DNA of 64,000 bases from Paenibacillus endophyticus (GCF_014192395.1 NZ_JACHXW010000009.1:118403-182402), one strand, 5' to 3'. Counted from the stretch's first letter, positions 1-8,156 are shown. Numbers and translations: made by a program. Notes: generated by a model from the letters alone, not told the origin.

Positions 1-1272
1 TGTTATGTAAGGTTTAGGTTGTAGAAAGTGCAGTGTAACTTGATTACGGCGTTCATTGGTTAGCTACAGTGCAAAAAGTACAACGTAATTCGTTATACGG
101 CGTTCATTGGCTGTCTACGTTGCAGTATTTACAATGAAAATGAATGATTCTTGCCGTTTTGGTAGAAAAGAAGCTTTTCTGCTGTACTTTCTGCAATGTA
201 GGGATCAGAACTGTGTGTTATGTAAGGTTTAGGTTGTAGAAAGTGCAGTGTAACTTGATTACGGCGTTCATTGGTTAGCTACAGTGCAAAAAGTACAACG
301 TAATTCGTTATATGGCGTTCATTGGCTGTCTACGTTGCAGTATTTACACTGAAAATGAATGATTCTTGCCGTGTTGGTGGAAAAGGAGCTGTTCTGCTGT
401 ACTTTCTGCAACGTAAGGTACAGAAGTGTGTGTTATGTAAGGTTTAGGTTGTAGAAAGTGCAGTGTGGTTTGTAATGGTCATTAACCTTAAACGGTACTC
501 TTAGTTGTGGCTTTTTCTTGGATCATGCGGTTTTGTTCATTTTATTAGGTATAGGAGACGGACCGTATGCTGATGTGTTTTATTCAATTCGGTCATTCAT
601 GAGAGTCGGTAGAAGTCGCTCCTCAACGGCATGGCTACAGTGCAAAAAGTACAACGTAATTCGTTATATGCCGTTCATTGGCTGTCTACGTTGCAGTATT
701 TACAATGAAAATGAATGATTCTTGCCGTTTTGGTAGAAAAGGAGCTTTTCTGCTGTACTTTCTGCAATGTAGGGATCAGAAGTGTGTGTTATGTAAGGTT
801 TAGGTTGTAGAAAGTGCAGTGTAACAGTGTAACTTGTTTTTGTGGTTGTGGAAGTATTGGATGTGGGCAGTTTGTAGAAAGTGCAGCGTGGTTTGTAATG
901 GTCATTTCCCTTAAACAGTACTCGTAGTTGTGGCGTTTTCTTGGATTATGCGGTTTTGTTCATTTTATTAGGTATAGGAGACGGACCGTATGCAGATGAG
1001 TTTTATTCAATTCTAATGTGTTTTATTCAATTCGGTCATTTATGAGAGCCGGTAGAAGTCACTCCTCAACGGCATGGCTACAGTGCAAGAAGTACAACGT
1101 AATTCGTTATATGCCGTTCATTGGCTGTCTACGTTGCAGTATTTACAATGGAAATGAACGATTCCTGCCGTTTTGGTGGAAAAGGAGCTTTTCTGCTGTA
1201 CCTTCTGCAATGTAGGGATCAGAACTGTGTGTTATGTAAGGTTTAGATTGTAGAAAGTGCAGTGTAACTTGA
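1..1272. repeat. Nested tandem repeat array, 4 units plus a partial fifth
   Basis: Long repeat units each begin with TGTTATGTAAGGTTTAG. Units run 1-215, 216-430, 431-786 and 787-1229, with a fifth breaking off near 1272. The first two are both 215 bp and nearly identical; units 3 and 4 carry the same ends around a different middle that contains a shared segment (about 470-640 and 895-1070). Inside a unit there is a second level: GGCGTTCATTGG recurs about every 50-60 bp, and segments such as TGTAGAAAGTGCAGTG and CTACAGTGCAAAAAGTACA are partly inverted versions of one another, so a transcript could fold into serial hairpins. The array probably continues left of the window. Short reading frames in it are repeat-derived and not convincing genes. 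No function can be assigned. Confidence 0.9.
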
Positions 1273-1274
1273 TG

Positions 1275-1304
1275 TTGTGGTTGTGGTTGTGGTTGTGGTT
1301 GTGG
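1275..1304. repeat. TTGTGG hexanucleotide microsatellite, 5 perfect copies
   Basis: Five uninterrupted TTGTGG units follow directly after the last partial copy of the long repeat. The same TTGTGGTTGTGG motif appears once, shorter, inside unit 4 near 840, so the microsatellite probably grew from within the larger repeat. Confidence 0.9.
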
Positions 1305-1379
1305 AAGTGCTGGATATGGGCAAAGTGTACAGAAGAAAGCAGAGATCAAATATGTAAGCAGGAGCATGACCCGTAGTAG

Positions 1380-1930
1380 GGTAAAAGTAGAAATAAGAGT
1401 AGGAGTAGAAACAGAATAGGAGTAGAAGAAGCAGAGCAGAAGAAGAAGCAGAGTAGAAGCAGAGCAGGAGTAGAAGAAGCAGAGCAGAAGAAGAAGAAGC
1501 AGAGTAGAAGCAGAGCAGGAGTAGAAGTTGAGCAGAAGTGGAAGCAGAGCACAGGAGTAGAAACAGAGCAGGAGTAGAAGCAGAGCAGGAGTAGAAACAG
1601 AGAAGGAGTAGAACAGAGCAGGTATAGAAACAGAGCAGGAGTAGAAGTAGAACAGTGCAGATAAGGAGTAGAAGCAGAGCAGGAGTAGAAACAGAATAGG
1701 AGTAGAAGCTGAGAAGGAGTAGAACAGAGCAGGAGTAGAGGCAGTTAAGGAGTGGAAGCAGAGCAGAAGTAGAAATAGAACAGGAGTAGAAGTAGAGACA
1801 GAGCAAAAGTAGAAGCAGAGAAGGAGTAAAAGTAGAAACAGAGCAAAAGTAGAAGTAAATGTAAATGTAAAAGTAAAAGTAGAAGTAAAAGTAAAAGTAG
1901 AAGTAGGTTAGGAGCAGGAGCAGGAGTAAC
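1380..1930. repeat. Purine-rich 17-nt minisatellite (about 550 bp)
   Basis: The plus strand is almost entirely A and G with isolated T and C. It is built from degenerate copies of a 17-nt unit, GGAGTAGAAGCAGAGCA, drifting to GTAAAAGTAGAA-like copies at 1840-1900. The strand asymmetry over more than 500 bp is extreme. The complementary strand reads as low-complexity Leu/Ser/Phe/Tyr/Cys in several frames, which explains its long but meaningless open frames. Such tracts can form triplex structures; that is general knowledge, not shown here. Confidence 0.9.
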
Positions 1931-2052
1931 ATTAGAGTTAGAATGTGAGTAAATGCACAATTGCATAAGGGAATTGGTGAATTATCGGATGAGCCTGAAT
2001 CGGAGAGAAGGCGGACTTTGGTTTCTTTTTGTGATAGAAGCTGGTGTGCAAC

Positions 2053-2080
2053 TCGCAATTCGCAATTCGCAGCTCGCAAC
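2053..2080. repeat. Four tandem heptamers TCGCARY
   Basis: TCGCAAT, TCGCAAT, TCGCAGC and TCGCAAC lie head to tail in the gap between the minisatellite and the terminator of the mannitol operon. No function is evident. Confidence 0.7.
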
Positions 2081-2100
2081 TCTTAAGGATGCATGTGTAA

Positions 2101-2143
2101 TAAAAAGCTGCCCCCGAGCGGCGTGGTGCCTGCAGGGGCAGCT
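2101..2143 (-). terminator. Rho-independent terminator of the mtl/pts operon
   Basis: A 9-bp inverted repeat (AGCTGCCCC at 2106-2114, GGGGCAGCT at 2135-2143) is followed on the minus strand by TTTTTATTA. It lies about 60 bp beyond the ptsH stop codon and closes the minus-strand operon. Confidence 0.8.
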
Positions 2144-2204
2144 ATTAAGATGATGCTTCAATCGATATAACAGGAATATGAAGTGCTGTGAGGGCGATTC
2201 ACGC

Positions 2205-2464
2205 TTACTCGTGAATTTCAGTAAGCAGCTTGCCGAGCGCCTCGAGCGCCTGCTCTTCCTGTTCGCCATCGATCTCCAGCGTAACTTCCTCATTTGCGGC
2301 GATGCCAAGCGTGAGCATGCTTAGCGAGCTCTTTCCGTTGACTTTTTTCCTTTATTAATAACGTTCACCTTGCAGGGGAAAGTCGTTGCCGTTTGAACAA
2401 AGGTTTTGGACGGTCGAACGTGAAAGCCTGTTGGGTTAAGGATCGTGAATGTTTTGCTAATCAT
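2205..2464 (-). pseudogene. ptsH: HPr phosphocarrier, -1 frameshift at a slippery A AAA AAG site
   Basis: This is a full HPr gene in two frames. The ATG at 2464 overlaps the ptsI stop by 8 bp and has a GGAG site 9 nt upstream. Frame 0 reads 47 codons and stops; it contains the phosphorylation site His15 in GFHVRPS. The second frame gives the rest, with the kinase target Ser46 in NGKSSLSML, and ends at 2205. One missing base joins them, giving an 86-residue protein, the normal HPr length, with His15 and Ser46 exactly in place. The join falls on AAAAAAG (2342-2348, minus), phased A AAA AAG, the classic -1 slippery heptamer; slipping there would produce the intact protein. Homopolymer sequencing error, real inactivation and programmed frameshifting all remain possible. 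HPr would carry phosphate from enzyme I to MtlF. Confidence 0.85.
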
Positions 2465-4184
2465 GATGAGTCACTCCTTTTTGGGTATCTTCAACAAATT
2501 GTGTAATTTCCTTGGTGCTCCGCATCGACAAGGCTTGGACGGCATGGCTGGACCATTCGGCTTGGTTAAGCTGGCTAATCAGCTCCCTGGCCGGAAGAAT
2601 CCCGCCAGCGCTCATGCTGAATTCATGAAGACCGAGTCCTAGCAGCAAGGGGATTGCGGTCGCATCTCCGGCCATCTCTCCGCACATGCCAACCCATTTG
2701 CCTTCCTTCTCCGCTGCCTGAATGACAAAGCGAATGAGGCGCAGCAGGGAAGGATGCCATGGCTGGTACAAATACGCCACCGTTTCATTCATGCGGTCTG
2801 CCGCCATCGTGTATTGAACGAGATCGTTCGTACCAATGCTGAAGAAATCAACCTCCGGCGCAAAGAGGTCCGCTGCGATCGCTGCGGCGGGAATTTCGAT
2901 CATCATGCCGATTTCAATATGCTCGGCGAGCTCAACGCCTTCTGCGATAAGCTTCTGTTTCTCTTCCTCAAGAAGGCGCTTTGCTTCGAGAAGCTCTTCG
3001 AGTACGGCGATCATCGGGAACATGATTTTCAGGTTTCCATAGCGGCTTGCGCGGAGCAGCGCCCGCAGCTGCGTCCGGAACAGATCCTGCCTATCTAAGC
3101 ATAAGCGCAGGGCACGCTGTCCGAGGAACGGATTGCTTTCCTTCGGAAGCTCCATGTAAGGAAGCTCCTTGTCGCCGCCGATATCGAGCGTGCGGATGAC
3201 GACGGGCTTTGGATTCATTTTTTCCAGTGCGTACTTATAGCTGGTGAACTGTTCTTCCTCGGTAGGGAGCGTGCTGCGTCCCATATAAAGAAATTCGGTG
3301 CGGAAAAGCCCGATGCCTTCCGCTCCATTATCGATGGCCCGCTGAATATCATCCAGCTTGCCGATGTTGGCTGCGAGTTCAACCCGTTTGCCGTCCTTGG
3401 AGAGCGAAGGAAGTTCTCTCAGCCTGCTTAGCTCCGTTCTCCTTAGATCATCAGCCTGTTTCTTGGCTTGATAATCCGCCAATTCATCGTCCGAAGGATT
3501 AACAAGAACGATACCTTGATTCGCATCCAGAACAACGAGCGCATGCGGAGCGATATCGAGAACGGCGCTGCCTGCTCCTACGATAGCGGGGATCTCAAGC
3601 GATCGTGCCATGATGGCAGAATGGGAAGTGCGGCTGCCCACCTCCGTAATAAATCCGCGCACGTAATCCAGATCGAGCTGGGCTGTGTCTGATGGTGTCA
3701 AATCGCGTGCGACGATAATGCATTCCTCGGACATGCCCGCCAAATCCATATGCGGCGTGCCGCGCAAATGGCTCATGATCCGCCCGGATACGTCTTCGAT
3801 ATCGACTGCGCGTCCGCGAAGCAGTTCATCGTCCATGCCTTGCAGCAGCTCGACGAATGATTGGGATGTTTCATGCAGCGCATATTCCGCGTTTATGTTT
3901 TCTTCTTCGATTTTCATCGCAATAGCATCAATGAAATCAGGGTCCTCCAGAATCATCAGATGACCTTCGAATATTTCTGCTTTGTCCGCTCCGAGCTTTT
4001 CTTCGGTAGAAATACGAATGGCTTCAATCTCTGCCTGCGCTACGGATACCGATGACCGAAAACGTAATATCTCGGCGGAGCTGTCTGGAACGATTTGACG
4101 ATCCGGGACGAAGCGTTCGGCGGATAGGAAAAACACGCGAGCGATCGCAATGCCGGGCGAAGCCGCTATACCCTTCAGTGTCAT
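2457..4184 (-). CDS. ptsI: PTS enzyme I (phosphoenolpyruvate-protein phosphotransferase)
   Basis: Enzyme I takes phosphate from phosphoenolpyruvate and passes it to HPr. The 575-residue length is normal. The N-terminal swivelling domain has the phosphohistidine signature GSRTSHSAIMARS (His188). The C-terminal PEP-binding barrel shows the metal/PEP motifs GIGLFRTEFL and SIGTNDLVQYTMAADR, and the catalytic cysteine in VGMCGEMAGD near residue 500. The ATG shares one base with the mtlD stop (TAATG), and the gene overlaps ptsH downstream, so it is translationally coupled inside the mannitol operon. A linked enzyme I and HPr would let the locus phosphorylate its own MtlF/MtlA relay; whether a general ptsHI exists elsewhere cannot be seen. 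Confidence 0.96.
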   Translation of the reverse strand: MTLKGIAASPGIAIARVFFLSAERFVPDRQIVPDSSAEILRFRSSVSVAQAEIEAIRISTEEKLGADKAEIFEGHLMILEDPDFIDAIAMKIEEENINAEYALHETSQSFVELLQGMDDELLRGRAVDIEDVSGRIMSHLRGTPHMDLAGMSEECIIVARDLTPSDTAQLDLDYVRGFITEVGSRTSHSAIMARSLEIPAIVGAGSAVLDIAPHALVVLDANQGIVLVNPSDDELADYQAKKQADDLRRTELSRLRELPSLSKDGKRVELAANIGKLDDIQRAIDNGAEGIGLFRTEFLYMGRSTLPTEEEQFTSYKYALEKMNPKPVVIRTLDIGGDKELPYMELPKESNPFLGQRALRLCLDRQDLFRTQLRALLRASRYGNLKIMFPMIAVLEELLEAKRLLEEEKQKLIAEGVELAEHIEIGMMIEIPAAAIAADLFAPEVDFFSIGTNDLVQYTMAADRMNETVAYLYQPWHPSLLRLIRFVIQAAEKEGKWVGMCGEMAGDATAIPLLLGLGLHEFSMSAGGILPARELISQLNQAEWSSHAVQALSMRSTKEITQFVEDTQKGVTHHD

Positions 4185-5605
4185 TATGAGTTCATTCCTT
4201 TCTGTGCTGGACTATAACGCTGACTGATCTCGTGATATTGCTCGGCAGCTCTAATATGAAGGGGGTGCTGCTCGGCAAGGCCGGTATATTTGACCAGCGT
4301 CGCATGAAGCCCATGCTCATTCAAATAACCTTGCAGTTCTACCGATTCAGGGTCATCTGGATAATTGAAATATAAGGCAGCCGCCATAGCGGCGGTCAAG
4401 TGATCAACGGGAATGCCGTATTGATAAGCGGATATCGCCGGTCGAACCAGACGATCATTCGGAGAGAGCTTGCGAATTGGTGATCGGCCGATTCTGGCAA
4501 TCTCATCCACCAGATAGGGATTAATAAATCGCTCCAAAATTTGATTCACGTAATCGGCATGAGCCTTCTCGTCGAATTGATAGGTCCGTACGAGAGCGGC
4601 GCCTGATTCGAGCAAAGCACCCTTTACCTCGGCAACGACATCTGGATCCTGCATCGCTTCTTGGATCGTTGCATAACCCTTTAAGTTTCCGTGGTAAGCT
4701 GCGACGCAGTGGCCCGTGTTAACGGTGAAAAGCTTGCGTTCGATATAAGGCTCGAGCCGATCCACATAGTGAATGCCTTGAATTTCAGTCTGGGAGGCGA
4801 GCAAAGGAGAACGTTCCACGGTCCATTCATAGAATGGCTCGACTGTAACCTGGAGTGAATCCGAATGCAGCTGCAGCGGTACGATACGGTCTACGGCAGC
4901 GTCCGGAAACGCAATGTATTGGTCTGCAAACGACTGGCCTGCTGCATCCAGCTGCTCGTAAACCAGTTTTTTCAAAAGCGTGCTGCCGCCAAGCGCATTC
5001 TCGCAGGCAATGATGGGAAGGGCGGCATTGTCGTTTGTCACACGCCGCTCGCTGCCTCTGACAATCGCATGCCGCTCGATGCTGTTGTCAGTCGACAGCT
5101 GCTCGCTGCCTCCGCCATTCGCAAGCCGCTCGATGCTGCCGTCAGTCGCACGCTGCTCGCTGCCTCCGCCATTCGCAAGCCGCTCGATGCTGCCGTCAGT
5201 CGCAAGCTGTTCGCTGCCTCCGTCAGTCGACAGCTGCTCGCTGCCTCCGCCAGTCGCAAGCCGCACCCCGTCTTTGCCAATCGCGCGCTGCTCAATACCT
5301 CTGGCAATCGCGCCTGCGATATGTTTCAGGATGTTAACGCCAACGGCAGTCGTTACGATGTCGGCGCCTGCAATGGCTTCGGCGACTCGGTCAACATCTT
5401 TGCCGTCAATCGCCGTAATGTGGTCAACCAGATAGGTGTCTCCTTGCTCATTAGCAAGCTTTACTGCATATTGTCCTTTATCTTGCAGCTCCGAAACGAG
5501 CTTGTCGTTCACGTCGACGAAGGTTATTTCGTAGCCGGCGTTGTGGAGCAGCAAGCCGATAAACCCTCTGCCGATGTTGCCTGCGCCAAAGTGGACGGCC
5601 TTCAT
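4184..5605 (-). CDS. mtlD: Mannitol-1-phosphate 5-dehydrogenase with internal repeat expansion
   Basis: The enzyme oxidises mannitol 1-phosphate to fructose 6-phosphate with NAD. The Rossmann start KAVHFGAGNIGRGFIG is intact, as are NTGHC (KLFTVNTGHCVAAYHG) and the C-terminal IGRSPIRKLSPNDRLVRPA region. The protein has 473 residues against about 388 for the second copy at 15822. The excess is an insert at residues 105-194 made of ten 9-residue repeats (types GSEQLATDG and SIERLANGG) placed just before the conserved PIIACENALGGSTLL strand. The first repeat is the native GIEQRAIGK segment, so it looks like in-frame amplification of the gene's own sequence. The insert is hydrophilic and probably an exposed loop; whether activity survives is unknown. 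Overlaps mtlF by 4 bp (ATGA) and abuts ptsI. Confidence 0.95.
   Translation of the reverse strand: MKAVHFGAGNIGRGFIGLLLHNAGYEITFVDVNDKLVSELQDKGQYAVKLANEQGDTYLVDHITAIDGKDVDRVAEAIAGADIVTTAVGVNILKHIAGAIARGIEQRAIGKDGVRLATGGGSEQLSTDGGSEQLATDGSIERLANGGGSEQRATDGSIERLANGGGSEQLSTDNSIERHAIVRGSERRVTNDNAALPIIACENALGGSTLLKKLVYEQLDAAGQSFADQYIAFPDAAVDRIVPLQLHSDSLQVTVEPFYEWTVERSPLLASQTEIQGIHYVDRLEPYIERKLFTVNTGHCVAAYHGNLKGYATIQEAMQDPDVVAEVKGALLESGAALVRTYQFDEKAHADYVNQILERFINPYLVDEIARIGRSPIRKLSPNDRLVRPAISAYQYGIPVDHLTAAMAAALYFNYPDDPESVELQGYLNEHGLHATLVKYTGLAEQHPLHIRAAEQYHEISQRYSPAQKGMNS
5030..5290. repeat. 27-bp in-frame minisatellite inside mtlD
   Basis: About ten degenerate copies of a 27-bp unit, arranged partly as 54-bp doublets, lie wholly within mtlD and keep its frame. 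The copies in the centre (5100-5230) are nearly identical, pointing to recent duplication; the outer copies have diverged. The paralogous mtlD at 15822 has no such repeat. Confidence 0.9.
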
Positions 5606-6039
5606 GCTTCCATCCCCGATTCGAAAATAGCAATCAGCTCTTGCTCGGTCGAGGCGTTCAGAATGCGCTGCATGTCTTCTTCCTCGGATACGAGCACAGC
5701 AATGCTTGTCAAAATATCCAAATGGGCATCGCCGACCGCAGCTAGGCCGATAATCAGCTGAGCAGGCTCCTCGCCGCCGAAATCTACGCCTTCCGGCACG
5801 GTGATGATGGCAAGCCCGGTAGATTGGATGATGGCCTTCGCATCATTCGTGCCGTGGGGCATGGCAAGTCCGCCGCCGATGTAGGTAGACAGCGAATCCT
5901 CACGCTCGATCATTTTTTCAATATAAGGCGCTGGCACATGGCCTGCATCTACGAGCATCTGCCCGACAAGGCGGATCGCCTCGTATTTATCTTTTACGCT
6001 CACGTTAAGCTTTACTTTGTCTGTTGATAGAATAGTCAT
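5602..6039 (-). CDS. mtlF: Mannitol-specific PTS enzyme IIA
   Basis: This cytoplasmic IIA protein receives phosphate from HPr and hands it to the IIB domain of MtlA. It belongs to the mannitol/fructose IIA family; the phosphorylated histidine is His62 in GGGLAMPHGTNDAK, followed by the usual VPEGVDFGGEEPAQLIIGLAA core. It has 145 residues, the typical size. I place the start at the ATG at 6039 because GGAGAG lies 7 nt upstream; an in-frame TTG five codons earlier would overlap that site. It starts within 3 bp of the mtlR stop and overlaps mtlD by 4 bp, so the operon is translationally coupled. Confidence 0.95.
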   Translation of the reverse strand: MTILSTDKVKLNVSVKDKYEAIRLVGQMLVDAGHVPAPYIEKMIEREDSLSTYIGGGLAMPHGTNDAKAIIQSTGLAIITVPEGVDFGGEEPAQLIIGLAAVGDAHLDILTSIAVLVSEEEDMQRILNASTEQELIAIFESGMEA

Positions 6040-6041
6040 GG

Positions 6042-8096
6042 TTAGTCTCTCCAATCCAATTTTGTTTTTATATAATTCTCCAGCTGTTTGGAGATGAATA
6101 GCTTGATGCTTGCCTCGTCACCCTCTGCAAAAACAGCAATCAGTTCAGGCAGCAGCAGCATGGCGCTAATCTCGCTTAGCAGCTCCAGGCTGTACGTATC
6201 GAGCTTGTCAGGCCCGAGCATCAAGAGCAGTTGAGTGGCGTGCGAGGAGCCGTCCTCGTTTAATAGAAGCGGTCTGTCGTAACGGTACAAAGCAAGCAGA
6301 GGCGCTTCGATCCATTCGCTCCGCGTATGAAGCAAAGCGAGCTCCGAATCCGGCATGATCAGCGAGCCTTGCCGCTCTCTTTCGAGCAGCTGCGAAACGA
6401 TTCTGTCCAGATGGCCGCCGATATAAGGCTTATCGATCAAAGAGAGCATGCAGGGGAGCTGGTGCTCAAGCTGCTCATGCTCATCGGCCAAATGCAAATC
6501 ATGCACGCGCATGCCGTCCAGCAGCCTCAGGACAATGCCGGAATAAAGCTGGAGCAGATGCATCCGGTCCATCGGCGATTGCTTGAAATCATCGGTCACG
6601 CTAGCGATGGATGGACTTTCCTTCTTGAGCGTGGTGCCCTCAATATAAGCGCGCAGCTTGGTCGTTTCCTCTTGCGAGAGCATGGGGCTGAGTTTAATAT
6701 AGCGATCGGGCTCCAGCGGCAAATCAACAGTTGAAATAATCAAATCGTAACGGTTAGGAGGAAGCCGACGTGCCTCGAACCATGAGAAATGGCCGATCAG
6801 CTCGATTTGCGGCAGCTCCTTGGCGATTTTGACGGCAAGAAGCTTCGAAGAGCCGATTCCGCTCGTGCAGACGAGCACAGCTCTAATTTTTCTCGGGAAT
6901 GGCTTCAGTCTCTCCAGCGATGCGCCGAAATGCATGACGATATAGCCGATCTCCTCGTCTGGAATCTGGAGAGCCGTATAGATCTTTTGTACACCGCTGC
7001 GCACAATGGAAAACAGCAGGCTATATTCCTTCTTGATTGGCGCCAGCATAGGATTGCGAATGGCTATTCCGTCTTGAATGCGCCCAAATGCAGGCTTGAT
7101 GTGCTGAATTAATCCGTCCTCCAACGAGCGGTCATGGGCAAGCGACATTTGCAGCTTCGATTCCACATGCCGGATCAGCTGCTTCACGTTCTCGATGGCC
7201 GTGATGTCCTCCTGCAGCACCAGCAGACTGCTTTCCGGAAGCGCCTCGTTATCCAGGAGCTCGGAGAGATACATTCGCTCTTGTTCCGGTGGCTGAATGT
7301 GTAGAACGTCAAGCAGGCTCCTCAGCAAGGGAATAGGCTCCGTCTTGCCGGCAGGGCTAGGTGGGATCATACAACCGCGCTCTATGCGGGTAAAAGCAAC
7401 GGACAGCTTGATCAGCAGCTTCGTATAATCGGATTCCGACAAAGTGTTGGACCATTCGTCGCTTAGCTCCCATAGAGCGAGCTCCAGCCTTTTGAAGTTT
7501 TCTTTGCCGATCATGTCGAGTAGCCGCACTGTAATCGGATTGGTTACCGTCAAGTCCTTGAATTGTCCGAACAAGTCGGCATCGTCCAGATGATTGGCGG
7601 CAAGCAGGCTGATGGCATGGCGCTTGGCCGCTTCCTTGCCAATAATCTCTACGCCGTAGCCTCTGCGCCTTACGAGTGTCAAACTCTGCCGCGCAATGAA
7701 CGGTTCGAGCTCATCGAGATCATGGCTAATCGTCGGCATAGTGACCCGCAGCTCATGCGCAAGCGAGAACAGCTTTATGGGCTCCTCAAGCTCCAGCAAG
7801 CTGCAGAAAATTAAGATTTTGCGTTCGTCCGCTGAATATTCCGCAGAATCGGCATGGTCAAGCGAATGCTTGAACCGCTCAAGCGCAGCGTGACTGGCTT
7901 CGGCGCGGATGCCGAGCCCCGCGGTTTTGTGCAGCTGAATCCCGCTTGCAGCAAGTAGTGGCTCGATATCGTTCAGCTCGCGATGAATCGTTCGCGTGCT
8001 GGTGCCGACGATTGCTGCGATATCGGCGGCGGTAATTTCATGCTGCTGCTCCAGCAGCAGCTCTATAATGCGGCGTTGCCTAGTCGAGGCTTTGAT
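6042..8096 (-). CDS. mtlR: MtlR-type PTS-regulated transcriptional activator, non-canonical start
   Basis: This is a BglG/MtlR-family activator of the mannitol genes whose activity is set by PTS phosphorylation. Read from 8096 it has 684 residues, close to the family length, in the usual order: two N-terminal helix-turn-helix parts (TRQRRIIELLLEQ with DIAAIVGTSTRTIHREL, then LELEEPIKLFSLAHEL with VTMPTISHDLDEL), paired PRD modules, a IIB-like domain with the cysteine in VLVCTSGIGSSKL, and a C-terminal IIA-like domain. There is no ATG, GTG or TTG between the in-frame stop at 8100-8102 and 7799, yet the conserved DNA-binding part lies upstream of 7799. A perfect AAGGAGG (8104-8110) is followed after 7 nt by ATC at 8096, so AUC initiation or a mutated ATG is likely. 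Starting at 7799 would remove the first 99 residues. Confidence 0.85.
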   Translation of the reverse strand: MKASTRQRRIIELLLEQQHEITAADIAAIVGTSTRTIHRELNDIEPLLAASGIQLHKTAGLGIRAEASHAALERFKHSLDHADSAEYSADERKILIFCSLLELEEPIKLFSLAHELRVTMPTISHDLDELEPFIARQSLTLVRRRGYGVEIIGKEAAKRHAISLLAANHLDDADLFGQFKDLTVTNPITVRLLDMIGKENFKRLELALWELSDEWSNTLSESDYTKLLIKLSVAFTRIERGCMIPPSPAGKTEPIPLLRSLLDVLHIQPPEQERMYLSELLDNEALPESSLLVLQEDITAIENVKQLIRHVESKLQMSLAHDRSLEDGLIQHIKPAFGRIQDGIAIRNPMLAPIKKEYSLLFSIVRSGVQKIYTALQIPDEEIGYIVMHFGASLERLKPFPRKIRAVLVCTSGIGSSKLLAVKIAKELPQIELIGHFSWFEARRLPPNRYDLIISTVDLPLEPDRYIKLSPMLSQEETTKLRAYIEGTTLKKESPSIASVTDDFKQSPMDRMHLLQLYSGIVLRLLDGMRVHDLHLADEHEQLEHQLPCMLSLIDKPYIGGHLDRIVSQLLERERQGSLIMPDSELALLHTRSEWIEAPLLALYRYDRPLLLNEDGSSHATQLLLMLGPDKLDTYSLELLSEISAMLLLPELIAVFAEGDEASIKLFISKQLENYIKTKLDWRD

Positions 8097-8124
8097 AGGT
8101 TATCCTCCTTAACAGAAGAATGGA

Positions 8125-8156
8125 CTTAACGCCGACAGTAAACTGTCAGCGTTAAG
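8125..8156 (-). terminator. Intercistronic hairpin between mtlA and mtlR
   Basis: A 15-bp inverted repeat (CTTAACGCCGACAGT and its near-perfect complement, 2-nt loop) sits 28 bp beyond the mtlA stop. On the minus strand it is followed by TCCATTCTTCTG, a weak U-tract, so it may be a partial terminator or an mRNA-processing/stabilising hairpin that lets mtlA be made in excess over mtlRFD. Confidence 0.6.

Noticed and set aside
518..1215. Two related 65-66-codon plus-strand frames in the repeat array
   Set aside because: They are copies of the same repeat unit in one frame, break in other units and lack binding sites.
1..1272. Possible CRISPR array
   Set aside because: Units are 215 bp or more, not 24-40 bp with unique spacers, and no cas genes are present.
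1243..2079. 278-codon minus-strand open frame across the purine minisatellite
   Set aside because: Translation is low-complexity Leu/Ser/Tyr/Phe/Cys in several frames at once, a direct result of the 17-nt repeat; no binding site.
4865..5761. 298-codon plus-strand frame opposite mtlD
   Set aside because: It mirrors the internal repeat of mtlD and the conserved strand encodes a clear enzyme.
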